In this document: positions 1-6,102 of the stretch, piece by piece
How positions within the stretch are numbered: position 1 is the first letter of the stretch
Layout: each line of letters opens with the position of its first letter
Assembly (NCBI GenBank): GCA_002360555.1
Contig: DEQS01000032.1
Location: 1 to 9,095 of the forward strand
DNA length: 9,095 nucleotides
DNA from: Chloracidobacterium sp. UBA3360
GTDB taxonomy: Bacteria; Acidobacteriota; Blastocatellia; Pyrinomonadales; Pyrinomonadaceae
Reading direction: 5' to 3'
Made by a program: the position numbers and the translations under genes
The notes under the pieces: model-generated
Database searches by the model: none
What the model was told of the DNA's origin: nothing
Seen by the model: the letters and a program-made list of their open reading frames with translations, nothing else

Positions 1-498
1 TTAGTTTTAGTCGCCTCCGCAATATTCATCGTTGGCTGCAACAACGCCGCAAAGCCGGTCGCTCAGGACACGAACTCGGCAAAGCCTGGAAATACCGAAA
101 AGTCGCAAACGGCCATTTCTCACACGACCGAAAATCAGACGCCGCCAGCAAATACGGGTGCACCGTCGAAATGGAAACAGAGCGGCGACCCGATCGACAC
201 CAAGGTCTTTGATACCGCGATAGCGACAGCCGAGGTCGCGTTTAAGAAAAAACAGGATGATGCCGGCGCCAAGAAAGCTCTCGCAGACGCTTATTACAAG
301 CGTGCCGACGCTCTGACAGCCGCACGTCAGTATGCATCGGCGCTTGGCGATTATCGCCGCACGCTAAAATACGATGCAGACAACAAAGACGCCAAAGATT
401 GGATCGAAAAGATCACGATGATCTACAGCAGCATGAACAAAGAGGCGCCGCCCGAGGGTCAAGAACCGCCGCCGCTCACTCTCGAAAAAGGAAAATAG
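1..498 (+). CDS. Putative lipoprotein with a TPR-like segment, 5'-truncated
   Basis: An open frame runs from the first base of the window to the TAG at 496-498 (165 residues visible). No start codon is seen, so the gene begins upstream. The visible N-terminus is hydrophobic and ends in a lipobox (I-V-G-C, Cys at visible residue 13), which suggests a type II signal peptide with only its first few residues missing. A Thr/Pro/Asn-rich linker follows (about 20-60), typical of a lipoprotein tether. Residues about 92-139 (A-x-A-Y-Y-K-R-A, Y-x-x-A-L-x-D-Y-R-x-T-L, followed by D-A-D-N-x-D-A) have the spacing of one or two TPR-like helical hairpins. The C-terminus is Pro-rich. It is probably an envelope-anchored protein of unknown role. 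The next gene starts 3 bases later, so the two are likely cotranscribed and translationally coupled. The reading frame and lipobox are directly visible; the TPR assignment is moderate. Confidence 0.75.
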   Translation, partial: LVLVASAIFIVGCNNAAKPVAQDTNSAKPGNTEKSQTAISHTTENQTPPANTGAPSKWKQSGDPIDTKVFDTAIATAEVAFKKKQDDAGAKKALADAYYKRADALTAARQYASALGDYRRTLKYDADNKDAKDWIEKITMIYSSMNKEAPPEGQEPPPLTLEKGK

Positions 499-501
499 AA
501 T

Positions 502-897
502 ATGAAAAGGATCGTTATCAGCATTTTTGCAGTTATGGTTTTGGGCGTAGCTGTTTCAACGGCATCGGCTCAAACCGCGAAACGCATCACGTTCAAACGC
601 GGTGCCACATCGGCGACCGTCACCGGCACATTGTCGAGCTATAAATCGAAACGCGTTTTTGTCATCCGCGTCCTCGACGGACAGACGATGAAAACCGAAA
701 ACACCGGTAACCGTTCGATTTCGATATTCATCGAGGGGCCCGCAGGATCGGGTTACGAGCAAGATATGGCAGCCGACTGTCACGCTAATAACGAGATCAC
801 TCCGACCGTCGCGGGCGACTATAAATTCACCATTCAGGAATGCACTAAGGCCGATCCGTGGAAAGGGACATTCAAGTTCAAGGTAACCGTTGACTAG
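502..897 (+). CDS. Small secreted protein, PPC-like beta-sandwich (hypothetical)
   Basis: A 131-residue protein. Residues 1-23 form a clear Sec signal peptide (K2-R3, hydrophobic core, A21-S-A23 before Q24). The mature part is about 108 residues. Its pattern is R-G-A-T-S-A-T-V-T-G-T-L, then V-x-D-G-Q-T-M, then I-x-I-E-G-P-A-G-S, then A-G-D-Y-K-F-T-I, ending in alternating Phe/Val. This resembles the small bacterial PPC-like or lysozyme-inhibitor-like beta-sandwich domains, in which RG-S-ATV-G-L, GQ-M and GDY-I-V are the recurring signatures. Two cysteines (C93, C114) could form a disulfide in the periplasm. The start follows the upstream stop by 3 bases, with a purine-rich AAAAGGAAA about 10 bases ahead serving as ribosome binding site. 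The fold is a pattern-based guess and no specific function can be assigned. The minus-strand frame across this gene is a shadow. Confidence 0.8.
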   Translation: MKRIVISIFAVMVLGVAVSTASAQTAKRITFKRGATSATVTGTLSSYKSKRVFVIRVLDGQTMKTENTGNRSISIFIEGPAGSGYEQDMAADCHANNEITPTVAGDYKFTIQECTKADPWKGTFKFKVTVD

Positions 898-977
898 ACA
901 ACGTCGGGCGTGAAAATCTAAACTATCTCTTTTGTGTTTACACGCAATTTTACATAACGGAGATTTGATCAAGTTTT

Positions 978-1541
978 ATGGCACTTTCAGCAAACGACAT
1001 TAGAAAAGGTATGGTCATCGTCCACGAGGGCGTGCCGGTCCGCGTGATGGAATTTCACCACCACACGCCCGGCAATCTGCGTGCGATGGTCCAGGCACGG
1101 CTTCGCAATCTGATCACAGGCAACTCATTCGAGTTTCGCTTTCGTTCGAACGACACCCTCGACAAAGTGACGCTCGAACAGCACAAGATGGATTACCTCT
1201 ACTCGGACGGCTCGCACCATCATTTCATGAACTCAGAAACCTACGAGCAGGTCGCTTTGACCGAGGACGAGCTAGGTGACGCCGCTCAGTGGCTAATGCC
1301 AAATCTCAAGATCGAGGTTGAGTTTTATGATGGCACGCCGATCGGCGTCGCCCTGCCCGCTACGATGGACCTGACCGTCACCCGGACCGATCCGCCTCTT
1401 AAGGGTGCAACTGCTTCGAATTCGAACAAACCCGCGACACTCGAAAACGGCGTTACCGTATCGGTTCCGCCATTTATCGTCGAGGGCGAGATGATACGCG
1501 TCAACCCGACCGAGGCCAAGTACATGGAGCGCGTAAAATAG
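978..1541 (+). CDS. efp: Translation elongation factor P
   Basis: EF-P binds the ribosome between the P and E sites and relieves stalling at polyproline stretches. The 187-residue length is normal for the family. The N-terminal KOW-like domain contains the conserved D-I-R-K-G opening (7-11). The central OB domain carries Y-L-Y-S-D-G and H-F-M-N-S-E-T-Y-E-Q (about residues 74-90). The third domain carries T-D-P-P-L-K-G-A-T and K-P-A-T-L-E-N-G, and the protein ends in M-E-R-V-K. The tip loop of domain I reads T-P-G-N-L-R-A-M (30-37). The position that is lysine 34 in E. coli, or arginine in rhamnosylated EF-Ps, is Asn33 here. ATG 978 is chosen because an in-frame stop lies at 966-968 and no other start lies between. 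A GGAG at 959-962 is present but about 15 bases away, so the ribosome binding site is weak. It is preceded by an 80-base gap and is probably transcribed separately from the secreted-protein gene. Confidence 0.97.
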   Translation: MALSANDIRKGMVIVHEGVPVRVMEFHHHTPGNLRAMVQARLRNLITGNSFEFRFRSNDTLDKVTLEQHKMDYLYSDGSHHHFMNSETYEQVALTEDELGDAAQWLMPNLKIEVEFYDGTPIGVALPATMDLTVTRTDPPLKGATASNSNKPATLENGVTVSVPPFIVEGEMIRVNPTEAKYMERVK

Positions 1542-1562
1542 GTCAGTTTTTTTGATCGGCAA

Positions 1563-1637
1563 AAAAGCCCGCGAGGTCCGGAGAGGTTCGAATTATCGTT
1601 TCTTTCAGGATTTTACGGGCTTTTAGCACTTTTTTTA
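1563..1637 (+). terminator. Inverted repeat with T-tracts, possible efp terminator with a large loop
   Basis: A perfect 9-base stem (AAAAGCCCG at 1563-1571 against CGGGCTTTT at 1616-1624) encloses a 44-base loop. It is followed by a second run of T (1631-1636). Position and composition fit a transcription terminator after efp and before waaA, but a 44-base loop is far longer than in classical intrinsic terminators. It could instead be a structured leader of waaA, whose start codon lies at 1650. No strong inner hairpin was found in the loop. Confidence 0.4.
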
Positions 1638-1649
1638 GGCTAAGAAAAA

Positions 1650-2969
1650 ATGTTCTTCTTGTACGGCCTTTTATACACGCTGGCGTTTATTTTGATGCTG
1701 CCGGTGTTTGCTCTGAGCGCGATATTTCGCGGCAAACACGCGGCGGGCTTTTTTCAGCGCCTCGGGTTTTTGCCAAAATTCAAAATTGATAAACGCCCCG
1801 TCGTCTGGATCCATTGCGTCTCGGTCGGCGAGACCAACGCCGCACGTCCGCTGGTCGAAGAGCTAAAAGCCAAATTTCCCAGCCACCGCGTCATCGTCTC
1901 GACCGTCACCCGAACCGGGCAAAAGCTGGCAAGGGCAATTTTCAAAGACACCGCCGATTGCGTTTTCTACGTGCCGTTCGATTTTCGCTGGACGGTAAGA
2001 CGTGCTCTGAGGCATTTTGAGCCGCGTGTTTTGCTGCTGATGGAAACCGAGATCTGGTTCAACCTCATCCGCGAAACCTACAAATCTAAGGCCCGCATTG
2101 CTATCGTCAACGGCCGTCTGTCACAGCGTTCGCTCGACCGCTACACCAAGATCAAGCGGTTTATGAAACGCATCCTCGGCTATCTCGATTTTGCGTTGAT
2201 GCAGGAAAATGACGACGCCACACGAATAATGTCGCTGGGCTTAAGGGCAAGCAAGGTCCGCGTGCTCGGCAATCTCAAATTTGACCACGACCTGGACGAA
2301 AACGAAAACGCCATCACCGCCGAGCTGCAAGAGCGTTTTGGCATCGCCTCCGACGCACCGCTGATCATTGCCGCAAGCACTCATTCACCCGAAGAAAAAT
2401 GGATACTCGACGCATTCAAAGAGATATGGAAATCGTCCGGCGACAATCTGCCACGCCTGATGCTCGCACCGCGTCACCCGGAAAGATTTGCCGAAGTCGC
2501 CGCGCTGATGAAAACAACAGGATTTACTTGGGTGCGGCGTTCCGAAAAGGTCTCATCCCGAGATAAAACGGCCGAGATCATCCTGCTCGATTCGATCGGC
2601 GAGCTGCGTGCGGCGTACCCTCTGGCCGAGGTGGTCTTTGTCGGCGGCAGCCTGATCCCGCACGGCGGACAGAGTATTTTTGAGCCAGCAGCGATCGGCA
2701 AGCCCATCATCACCGGCTCATACACGGCAAATTTTGAAGCATCGGTAAATGAATTTCTAGACAAATACGCGCTCATACAGCTTGAAAAAGTAACCGAAAA
2801 GACAGCAGTTTCGACTCTCGCGACCGCCATTGGCGACCTGCTCAAAGACGAGAAAAAACGAAAAGAACTTGGCCTGAACGCTCTTGAGGTCATGGAGCAT
2901 AATCGCGGAGCGGCAGTCCGGACCGTCGAATACATCACGCCGATGTTAAACTCCCGCAAACCGAGATGA
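1650..2969 (+). CDS. waaA: 3-deoxy-D-manno-octulosonic acid (Kdo) transferase
   Basis: Inner-membrane GT30 enzyme (WaaA/KdtA) that transfers Kdo from CMP-Kdo to the lipid A precursor, building the inner core of lipopolysaccharide. The 439 residues match the family (about 420-440). An N-terminal membrane anchor covers residues 3-26. W53-I-H-C-V-S-V-G-E61 is the family motif containing the catalytic glutamate. M131-E-T-E-I-W-F-N is the second conserved block. V331-G-G-S-L-I-P-H-G-G-Q-S-I-F-E-P-A-A-I-G is the CMP-Kdo-binding signature; the proteobacterial version has H-N where this has Q-S. The ATG is preceded by a weak AGG at 1637-1639. The stop overlaps the start of the next gene (ATGA at 2966-2969), so the two are translationally coupled. 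Whether it adds one Kdo or several cannot be read from the sequence. Its presence implies a lipid A-containing outer membrane. Confidence 0.96.
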   Translation: MFFLYGLLYTLAFILMLPVFALSAIFRGKHAAGFFQRLGFLPKFKIDKRPVVWIHCVSVGETNAARPLVEELKAKFPSHRVIVSTVTRTGQKLARAIFKDTADCVFYVPFDFRWTVRRALRHFEPRVLLLMETEIWFNLIRETYKSKARIAIVNGRLSQRSLDRYTKIKRFMKRILGYLDFALMQENDDATRIMSLGLRASKVRVLGNLKFDHDLDENENAITAELQERFGIASDAPLIIAASTHSPEEKWILDAFKEIWKSSGDNLPRLMLAPRHPERFAEVAALMKTTGFTWVRRSEKVSSRDKTAEIILLDSIGELRAAYPLAEVVFVGGSLIPHGGQSIFEPAAIGKPIITGSYTANFEASVNEFLDKYALIQLEKVTEKTAVSTLATAIGDLLKDEKKRKELGLNALEVMEHNRGAAVRTVEYITPMLNSRKPR

Positions 2970-4192
2970 TCTTTGTCTTTTACTTTTTCGCCGCCATCCT
3001 CGTCTGGCTTAGTTTTAAGTCATTTCTCGGCGGCATCGCCTATCTAAATTTTTTTCGCGACTCCCTCGCCAAACCGCGATCCGATTACACGCCATTCGCT
3101 ACGATAATTGTTCCCTGCCGCGGCCTCGACAAAGGCCTCGGAGAAAACCTCGCCGCGTTTCTTAAACAAGACTATCCGCAATACGAGGTGATATTCGTTG
3201 TCGATGACGAAAACGACCCCGCCGTGTCAGTGATCAACGCAATCGTAACAAAGGCGGAAACACGACCGGCTGGGAGTGTGCCAACTGCGAAATTGATCAT
3301 CGCAGACAAAGCAGTCCACTCCGCTCAAAAAGTCGAAAACCTCCGCGAAGCCGTCCTCCACGTTTTCGACCAAAGCCAGATCTTTGTTTTCGCCGATTCC
3401 GACGCTCGGCCGTCAACGGATTGGCTGCGAGCGCTCGTCGCTCCGCTTGCCGACGAAAACGTTGGGGCGGCGACAGGCTATCGCTGGTTCATTGCAAAAC
3501 ATCCAACTTTTGGCTCGGAATTGCGGTCCGCGTGGAACGCATCGATCACATCCGCACTAGGGCCCAACATTAAGTCTAATTTCTGCTGGGGCGGCTCGAT
3601 GGCGATGCGTCGCGACACTTTTGAGCGGCTCGAAATGCGTAAGAAATGGAGCGGTGTACTGTCCGACGATTTTGCCGTTACGCGAGCCGTAAAAGCCGCA
3701 GGGCTGCCGATTATCTTTGTCCCGCAAGCACTTACCGCGACGGTCGAAGATTGCACATTCACCGAGACGGTCGAATTTACGACCCGCCAGATGAAGATCA
3801 CACGCGTTTATGCCACGCCGCTGTGGGTCGTCTCGCTCATCGGCACTACGATCTTTAACGCTGTCCTGATCGCCGCACTGCTTATCGTGATACTGAGCAA
3901 GACAAACGATCTCGCGGTTTGGGTGAGCCTCGCAACGTTAACACTCGTTACCGTTTTCAGCACCGGCAAAGCATGGCTGCGGCTCAATGCTGTCAGGCTC
4001 GTTTTGCCCCAACATGAAGCCGCCCTAAAGCGTCAGTTTTGGACGCAAAACACTTTGTGGCTGATCGCCCCGTCTTTATTTCTCTACAATTCGCTCGCAG
4101 CTTGGGCTTCGCGGCGGATGATATGGCGGGGCATCAACTACGAATTGAAATCACCGACGGAAACTGTCATCATTGCGCGAGATGACGCCTAG
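2966..4192 (+). CDS. Membrane glycosyltransferase family 2, ceramide glucosyltransferase/HpnI-like
   Basis: A 408-residue inverting GT-A glycosyltransferase with membrane segments at both ends. The N-terminal helix covers about 2-28. The catalytic domain begins T-I-I-V-P-C-R-G (46-53). It carries V-V-D80-D81-E-N-D, the metal-binding A-D144-S-D146-A-R-P, W-G-G-S-M-A-M-R-R (208-216), L-S-D234-D235-F-A-V-T and R274-Q-M-K-I-T-R280-V-Y. This order of D, DxD, D and Q-x-x-R-W-like motifs is that of the GT21 ceramide glucosyltransferases and the bacterial hopanoid enzyme HpnI. C-terminal hydrophobic segments lie at about 284-310, 316-334 and 360-380, followed by R-R-M-I-W-R-G-I-N-Y, a pattern common in this group. 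The acceptor is probably a lipid (ceramide-like, hopanoid or diacylglycerol) and the donor a UDP-sugar; neither can be fixed from sequence. The 4-base overlap with waaA points to a shared role in envelope glycolipid synthesis. Confidence 0.88.
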   Translation: MIFVFYFFAAILVWLSFKSFLGGIAYLNFFRDSLAKPRSDYTPFATIIVPCRGLDKGLGENLAAFLKQDYPQYEVIFVVDDENDPAVSVINAIVTKAETRPAGSVPTAKLIIADKAVHSAQKVENLREAVLHVFDQSQIFVFADSDARPSTDWLRALVAPLADENVGAATGYRWFIAKHPTFGSELRSAWNASITSALGPNIKSNFCWGGSMAMRRDTFERLEMRKKWSGVLSDDFAVTRAVKAAGLPIIFVPQALTATVEDCTFTETVEFTTRQMKITRVYATPLWVVSLIGTTIFNAVLIAALLIVILSKTNDLAVWVSLATLTLVTVFSTGKAWLRLNAVRLVLPQHEAALKRQFWTQNTLWLIAPSLFLYNSLAAWASRRMIWRGINYELKSPTETVIIARDDA

Positions 4193-4529
4193 CATTTTTG
4201 ACGAGGAAAAGGAGCCCGAAAAGGACGAGCAGCCCGTCGTTCTAATTCCCTTTTCGCCCGAATCCACCGAGGAAAACGTCCGCCGCAGCGGCCTGGCGTG
4301 GTCGGCTGGCATCGCTTTTTTTGGTGCGGTCGCATTTTGCCTCTTTCTCGGCTGGCTCGCCGACCTGTTGTTTGGCAGCTCGCCGTGGGGTATCGTCGGC
4401 GGTATCGTGCTTGGTTCGATCATCGGGTTCGTCCAGTTTTTTCGCCTCAGCTCGCAGATCTACAACACCAAAAAGCCATCATCCACGATCCGTCCACTGA
4501 TATCCCGCGACGACGATGATACACTGTAA
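4182..4529 (+). CDS. atpZ: AtpZ/AtpI-family membrane protein, F-type ATPase accessory
   Basis: A 115-residue protein with a charged N-terminal tail (E/K/D-rich, 7-16). It has two transmembrane helices (about 38-61 and 68-88) joined by W-L-A-D-L-L-F-G-S-S-P-W-G. The second helix is G-I-V-L-G-S-I-I-G-F-V-Q-F-F-R. A helical hairpin with G-x-x-D-x-x-F-G-x-x-P-W and small-residue GxxxG spacing is the hallmark of the AtpZ-type proteins that precede F0F1 ATPase genes. Their proposed roles are assembly of the c-ring or divalent-cation handling together with AtpI. The start is ATG 4182, which overlaps the end of the glycosyltransferase gene by 11 bases. TTG 4173, three codons earlier, is a less likely alternative. 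Neither has a strong ribosome binding site, so translation is probably coupled. It sits at the end of the waaA transcription unit but points functionally to the atp genes 190 bases downstream. Confidence 0.82.
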   Translation: MTPSIFDEEKEPEKDEQPVVLIPFSPESTEENVRRSGLAWSAGIAFFGAVAFCLFLGWLADLLFGSSPWGIVGGIVLGSIIGFVQFFRLSSQIYNTKKPSSTIRPLISRDDDDTL

Positions 4530-4536
4530 AGCAGTC

Positions 4537-4639
4537 TCTTCCTTTGCGTTGCTTTACTTTGCGAACTTTGCGTTTTTGCGTGAAACTACTTTTAACGCAA
4601 AGACGCTAAGACCGCCAAGAAAAAACCAAGTAAGAAAAA
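4537..4639. repeat. Imperfect palindromic repeat of ACGCAAAG units, copy 1
   Basis: The gap between atpZ and atpI contains a left arm rich in CTTTGCG (CCTTTGCGTTG, ACTTTGCG, ACTTTGCGTTTTTGCG; 4541-4580). A right arm reads TTAACGCAAAGACGCTAAG then ACCGCCAAG and CAAGTAAGAAAA (4591-4639). The arms are imperfect reverse complements around 4581-4590. A second diverged copy lies downstream of atpE, sharing CCGCCAAGAA and AAGTAAGAAAA. This looks like a dispersed REP/MITE-like non-coding element. The rest of the gap also has a 6-base stem (CGCGGA 4640-4645, TCCGCG 4663-4668) followed by a pyrimidine-rich stretch, which is at best a weak terminator. Confidence 0.7.
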
Positions 4640-4676
4640 CGCGGACCGTAGAAAGCAGGTTTTCCGCGCCTCTCTT

Positions 4677-4705
4677 TTGAACTTTTCCCTGTTTATTTGT
4701 AAAAT
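4677..4705 (+). promoter_or_regulatory. Putative sigma-70-type promoter for atpI
   Basis: TTGAAC at 4677-4682 and TAAAAT at 4700-4705 are separated by exactly 17 bases. They match the -35 and -10 consensus at 4 and 5 of 6 positions. Transcription would start near 4712, leaving only about 6 bases before ATG 4718. The stretch is AT-rich compared with the surrounding genes. It would give the atpI-atpB genes their own promoter, separate from the waaA unit. This is consensus matching only. Confidence 0.5.
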
Positions 4706-4717
4706 TTTAGTTTCGCA

Positions 4718-5119
4718 ATGGGTGAGGATATTGACCCTTTGACAACTGACAATGGCGCGATGTCGCATCGCGGTATTTTGATAATAATGGCGGTGCTTGT
4801 CATCGCCGGATCGGCTGCCGGCTTTGCCGCTGGCGGCACGCTTTTCGGCGTCGGCGTCCTCTTTGGCGGGGTGCTAGCGTTTGCCAATTATTTTTGGCTC
4901 GACCGCGTAACCAAGGCAATGTTCAGCGGCGACGCTATGACCTCGACCGGTATTTTGGCCGCAAAGTACATAATGCGTTACGCGGCTCTTGGCCTTGTCT
5001 TGTTGGCCGTGCATCTGACCGGGGCTTTGCCCATCGCGGCAGTAATAGCCGGGCTTGCGGCATTTGCTTTTGCGGTTGTGATCCAAGGATTGCGAAGTAT
5101 TTTTACTAGTTCGACCTAA
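4718..5119 (+). CDS. atpI: ATP synthase protein I (AtpI family)
   Basis: A 133-residue polytopic membrane protein with four predicted helices (about 18-38, 41-60, 80-100, 103-125). The second contains F-G-V-G-V-L-F-G-G-V-L-A-F-A-N-Y-F-W-L. The third begins A-A-K-Y-I-M-R-Y-A-A-L-G, typical of the AtpI (ATP-synt_I) family. AtpI assists assembly or stability of the c-ring and is usually encoded directly ahead of subunit a, exactly as here. ATG 4718 has no Shine-Dalgarno sequence and lies just behind the putative promoter, so translation may be near-leaderless. ATG 4760 (residue 15) is an alternative that would remove the acidic N-terminal 14 residues and keep all four helices. The gene ends 14 bases before atpB, so the two are cotranscribed. 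Family assignment is good; the exact start is uncertain. Confidence 0.83.
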   Translation: MGEDIDPLTTDNGAMSHRGILIIMAVLVIAGSAAGFAAGGTLFGVGVLFGGVLAFANYFWLDRVTKAMFSGDAMTSTGILAAKYIMRYAALGLVLLAVHLTGALPIAAVIAGLAAFAFAVVIQGLRSIFTSST

Positions 5120-5133
5120 AAGGTATTTTTAAG

Positions 5134-6033
5134 ATGCTCTTATTTTCAGAAGGCGGCGGCCATCACACACCGATGATCGTCGAGTTCATCAACCACTATC
5201 TCGGCGAGCCCGTCTATCGTTTTCAGATGGCTTATACCAAGCCGGTCTGGGACAAGCTATTTGCCAATTTTGGCACGACGCCCGAAAAGGTTTTTGGCGC
5301 TCCGTACAGCCCAGAAACTGCTATCCCTTGGTACACGATCATGTTTGTGATCGCCTGTCTGCTGACCGTGTTTATCGTTTATTTGCTCAAGGGCAAACTG
5401 AGCGAGGACGATCCGCAGCCGGGACAGCTTACACTCGAGGCCGGATTTCTCGCCGTCAAAGACATGATCGGCAGCATCATCGGCCCTCACGGAGCTCGGC
5501 ATTTTCCGGTGGTTGCGACATTTGGCGTTCTGATCTTGGTATCGAACCTGATGGGCCAGTTCCCGATGTTCATGTCACCGACAGCGTCGGTCAACGTAAC
5601 ATTTGCACTTGGCGTCTCGTCGTTTGTTTATTACAACTACGTCGGCATCAGCGAAAACGGCATCCTCAAGCACATCGGCCATTTTGCGGGACCCAAACTG
5701 CCATTTGTAATGGCTCTGATAATCACGCCGCTGATCTTTTCGATCGAGGTGATCAGTAGTTCGATCAGGCCATTCACGCTTGGCGTCCGGCTGTTTGCAA
5801 ATATGTTTTCGGACGAAAAAGTTTTTGCCGAGATCACAAATATCGCACCGCCGTTCACCCACTTTCTCGTGCCGCTCATACTGACGCTGCTGGGAGTTTT
5901 TGTGGCGTTCGTACAGGCATTTGTTTTCACGCTGCTCTCGATGATCTATATCGGCGAGGTCTCACACGCCCCACATGATCACGACGAGCACGAGCATGAC
6001 GCCCACGGCGACGCTGCCGTCGCTCATGCGTAG
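5134..6033 (+). CDS. atpB: F-type ATP synthase subunit a
   Basis: Membrane subunit a of F0, which forms the two half-channels for ions and contacts the rotating c-ring. It has 299 residues, within the family range for proteins with an N-terminal extension. Hydrophobic segments lie at about 66-85, 124-146, 150-170, 188-209 and 240-273. The essential arginine is R219 in S-S-S-I-R-P-F-T-L-G-V-R-L-F-A-N-M, aligning with E. coli R210. E228 aligns with E219, and Q261 (F-V-Q-A-F-V-F) with Q252. The glutamine motif ends in M-I-Y-I-G-E. The C-terminal 22 residues (278-299) form an unusual His/Asp/Glu-rich tail with seven histidines. AAAGG at 5119-5123 lies about 10 bases ahead of the ATG and overlaps the atpI stop. 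No stalk or F1 genes are adjacent. Confidence 0.97.
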   Translation: MLLFSEGGGHHTPMIVEFINHYLGEPVYRFQMAYTKPVWDKLFANFGTTPEKVFGAPYSPETAIPWYTIMFVIACLLTVFIVYLLKGKLSEDDPQPGQLTLEAGFLAVKDMIGSIIGPHGARHFPVVATFGVLILVSNLMGQFPMFMSPTASVNVTFALGVSSFVYYNYVGISENGILKHIGHFAGPKLPFVMALIITPLIFSIEVISSSIRPFTLGVRLFANMFSDEKVFAEITNIAPPFTHFLVPLILTLLGVFVAFVQAFVFTLLSMIYIGEVSHAPHDHDEHEHDAHGDAAVAHA

Positions 6034-6039
6034 AAAGGC

Positions 6040-6102
6040 TTGGAGTCCCTGCTTTAGCAGGCTCTTTGATGACGGAGATGCCGACTAAAGTCGGTACTCC
6101 AA
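6040..6102. repeat. Composite hairpin element (outer stem with two inner hairpins)
   Basis: Seven bases after the atpB stop, TTGGAGT (6040-6046) and ACTCCAA (6096-6102) form a perfect outer stem. Inside are two further perfect 5-base hairpins with complementary TTTA and TAAA loops: CCTGC-TTTA-GCAGG (6048-6061) and CCGAC-TAAA-GTCGG (6081-6094). The whole is a cloverleaf-like palindrome of the REP/BIME type. These elements are often dispersed in intergenic regions and mobilised by TnpA-REP-like transposases. In the mRNA it could stabilise the atpB 3' end or lower read-through into atpE. Structure is directly visible; mobility is inference. Confidence 0.75.

Noticed and set aside
399..644. 81-residue plus-strand frame bridging the lipoprotein and secreted-protein genes
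   Set aside because: Out of frame with both real genes; His/Arg-rich sequence with no motif.
556..972. 138-residue minus-strand open frame opposite the secreted protein
   Set aside because: It lies antisense to a gene with a clear signal peptide, its product has no recognisable motif, and it is explained as a shadow of codon bias.
898..977. Promoter for efp in the AT-rich gap
   Set aside because: TTTACA and TACATA-like boxes exist but no pair has acceptable spacing, so no promoter is called although one is likely upstream.
2474..2959. 161-residue minus-strand open frame within waaA
   Set aside because: Antisense to the conserved C-terminal domain of waaA; Ser/Arg-rich composition is typical of a reverse-frame shadow.
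4537..4639. ACGCAAAG-type units as a CRISPR array
   Set aside because: Units are too short, irregularly spaced and arranged as an inverted rather than direct repeat with no spacers.
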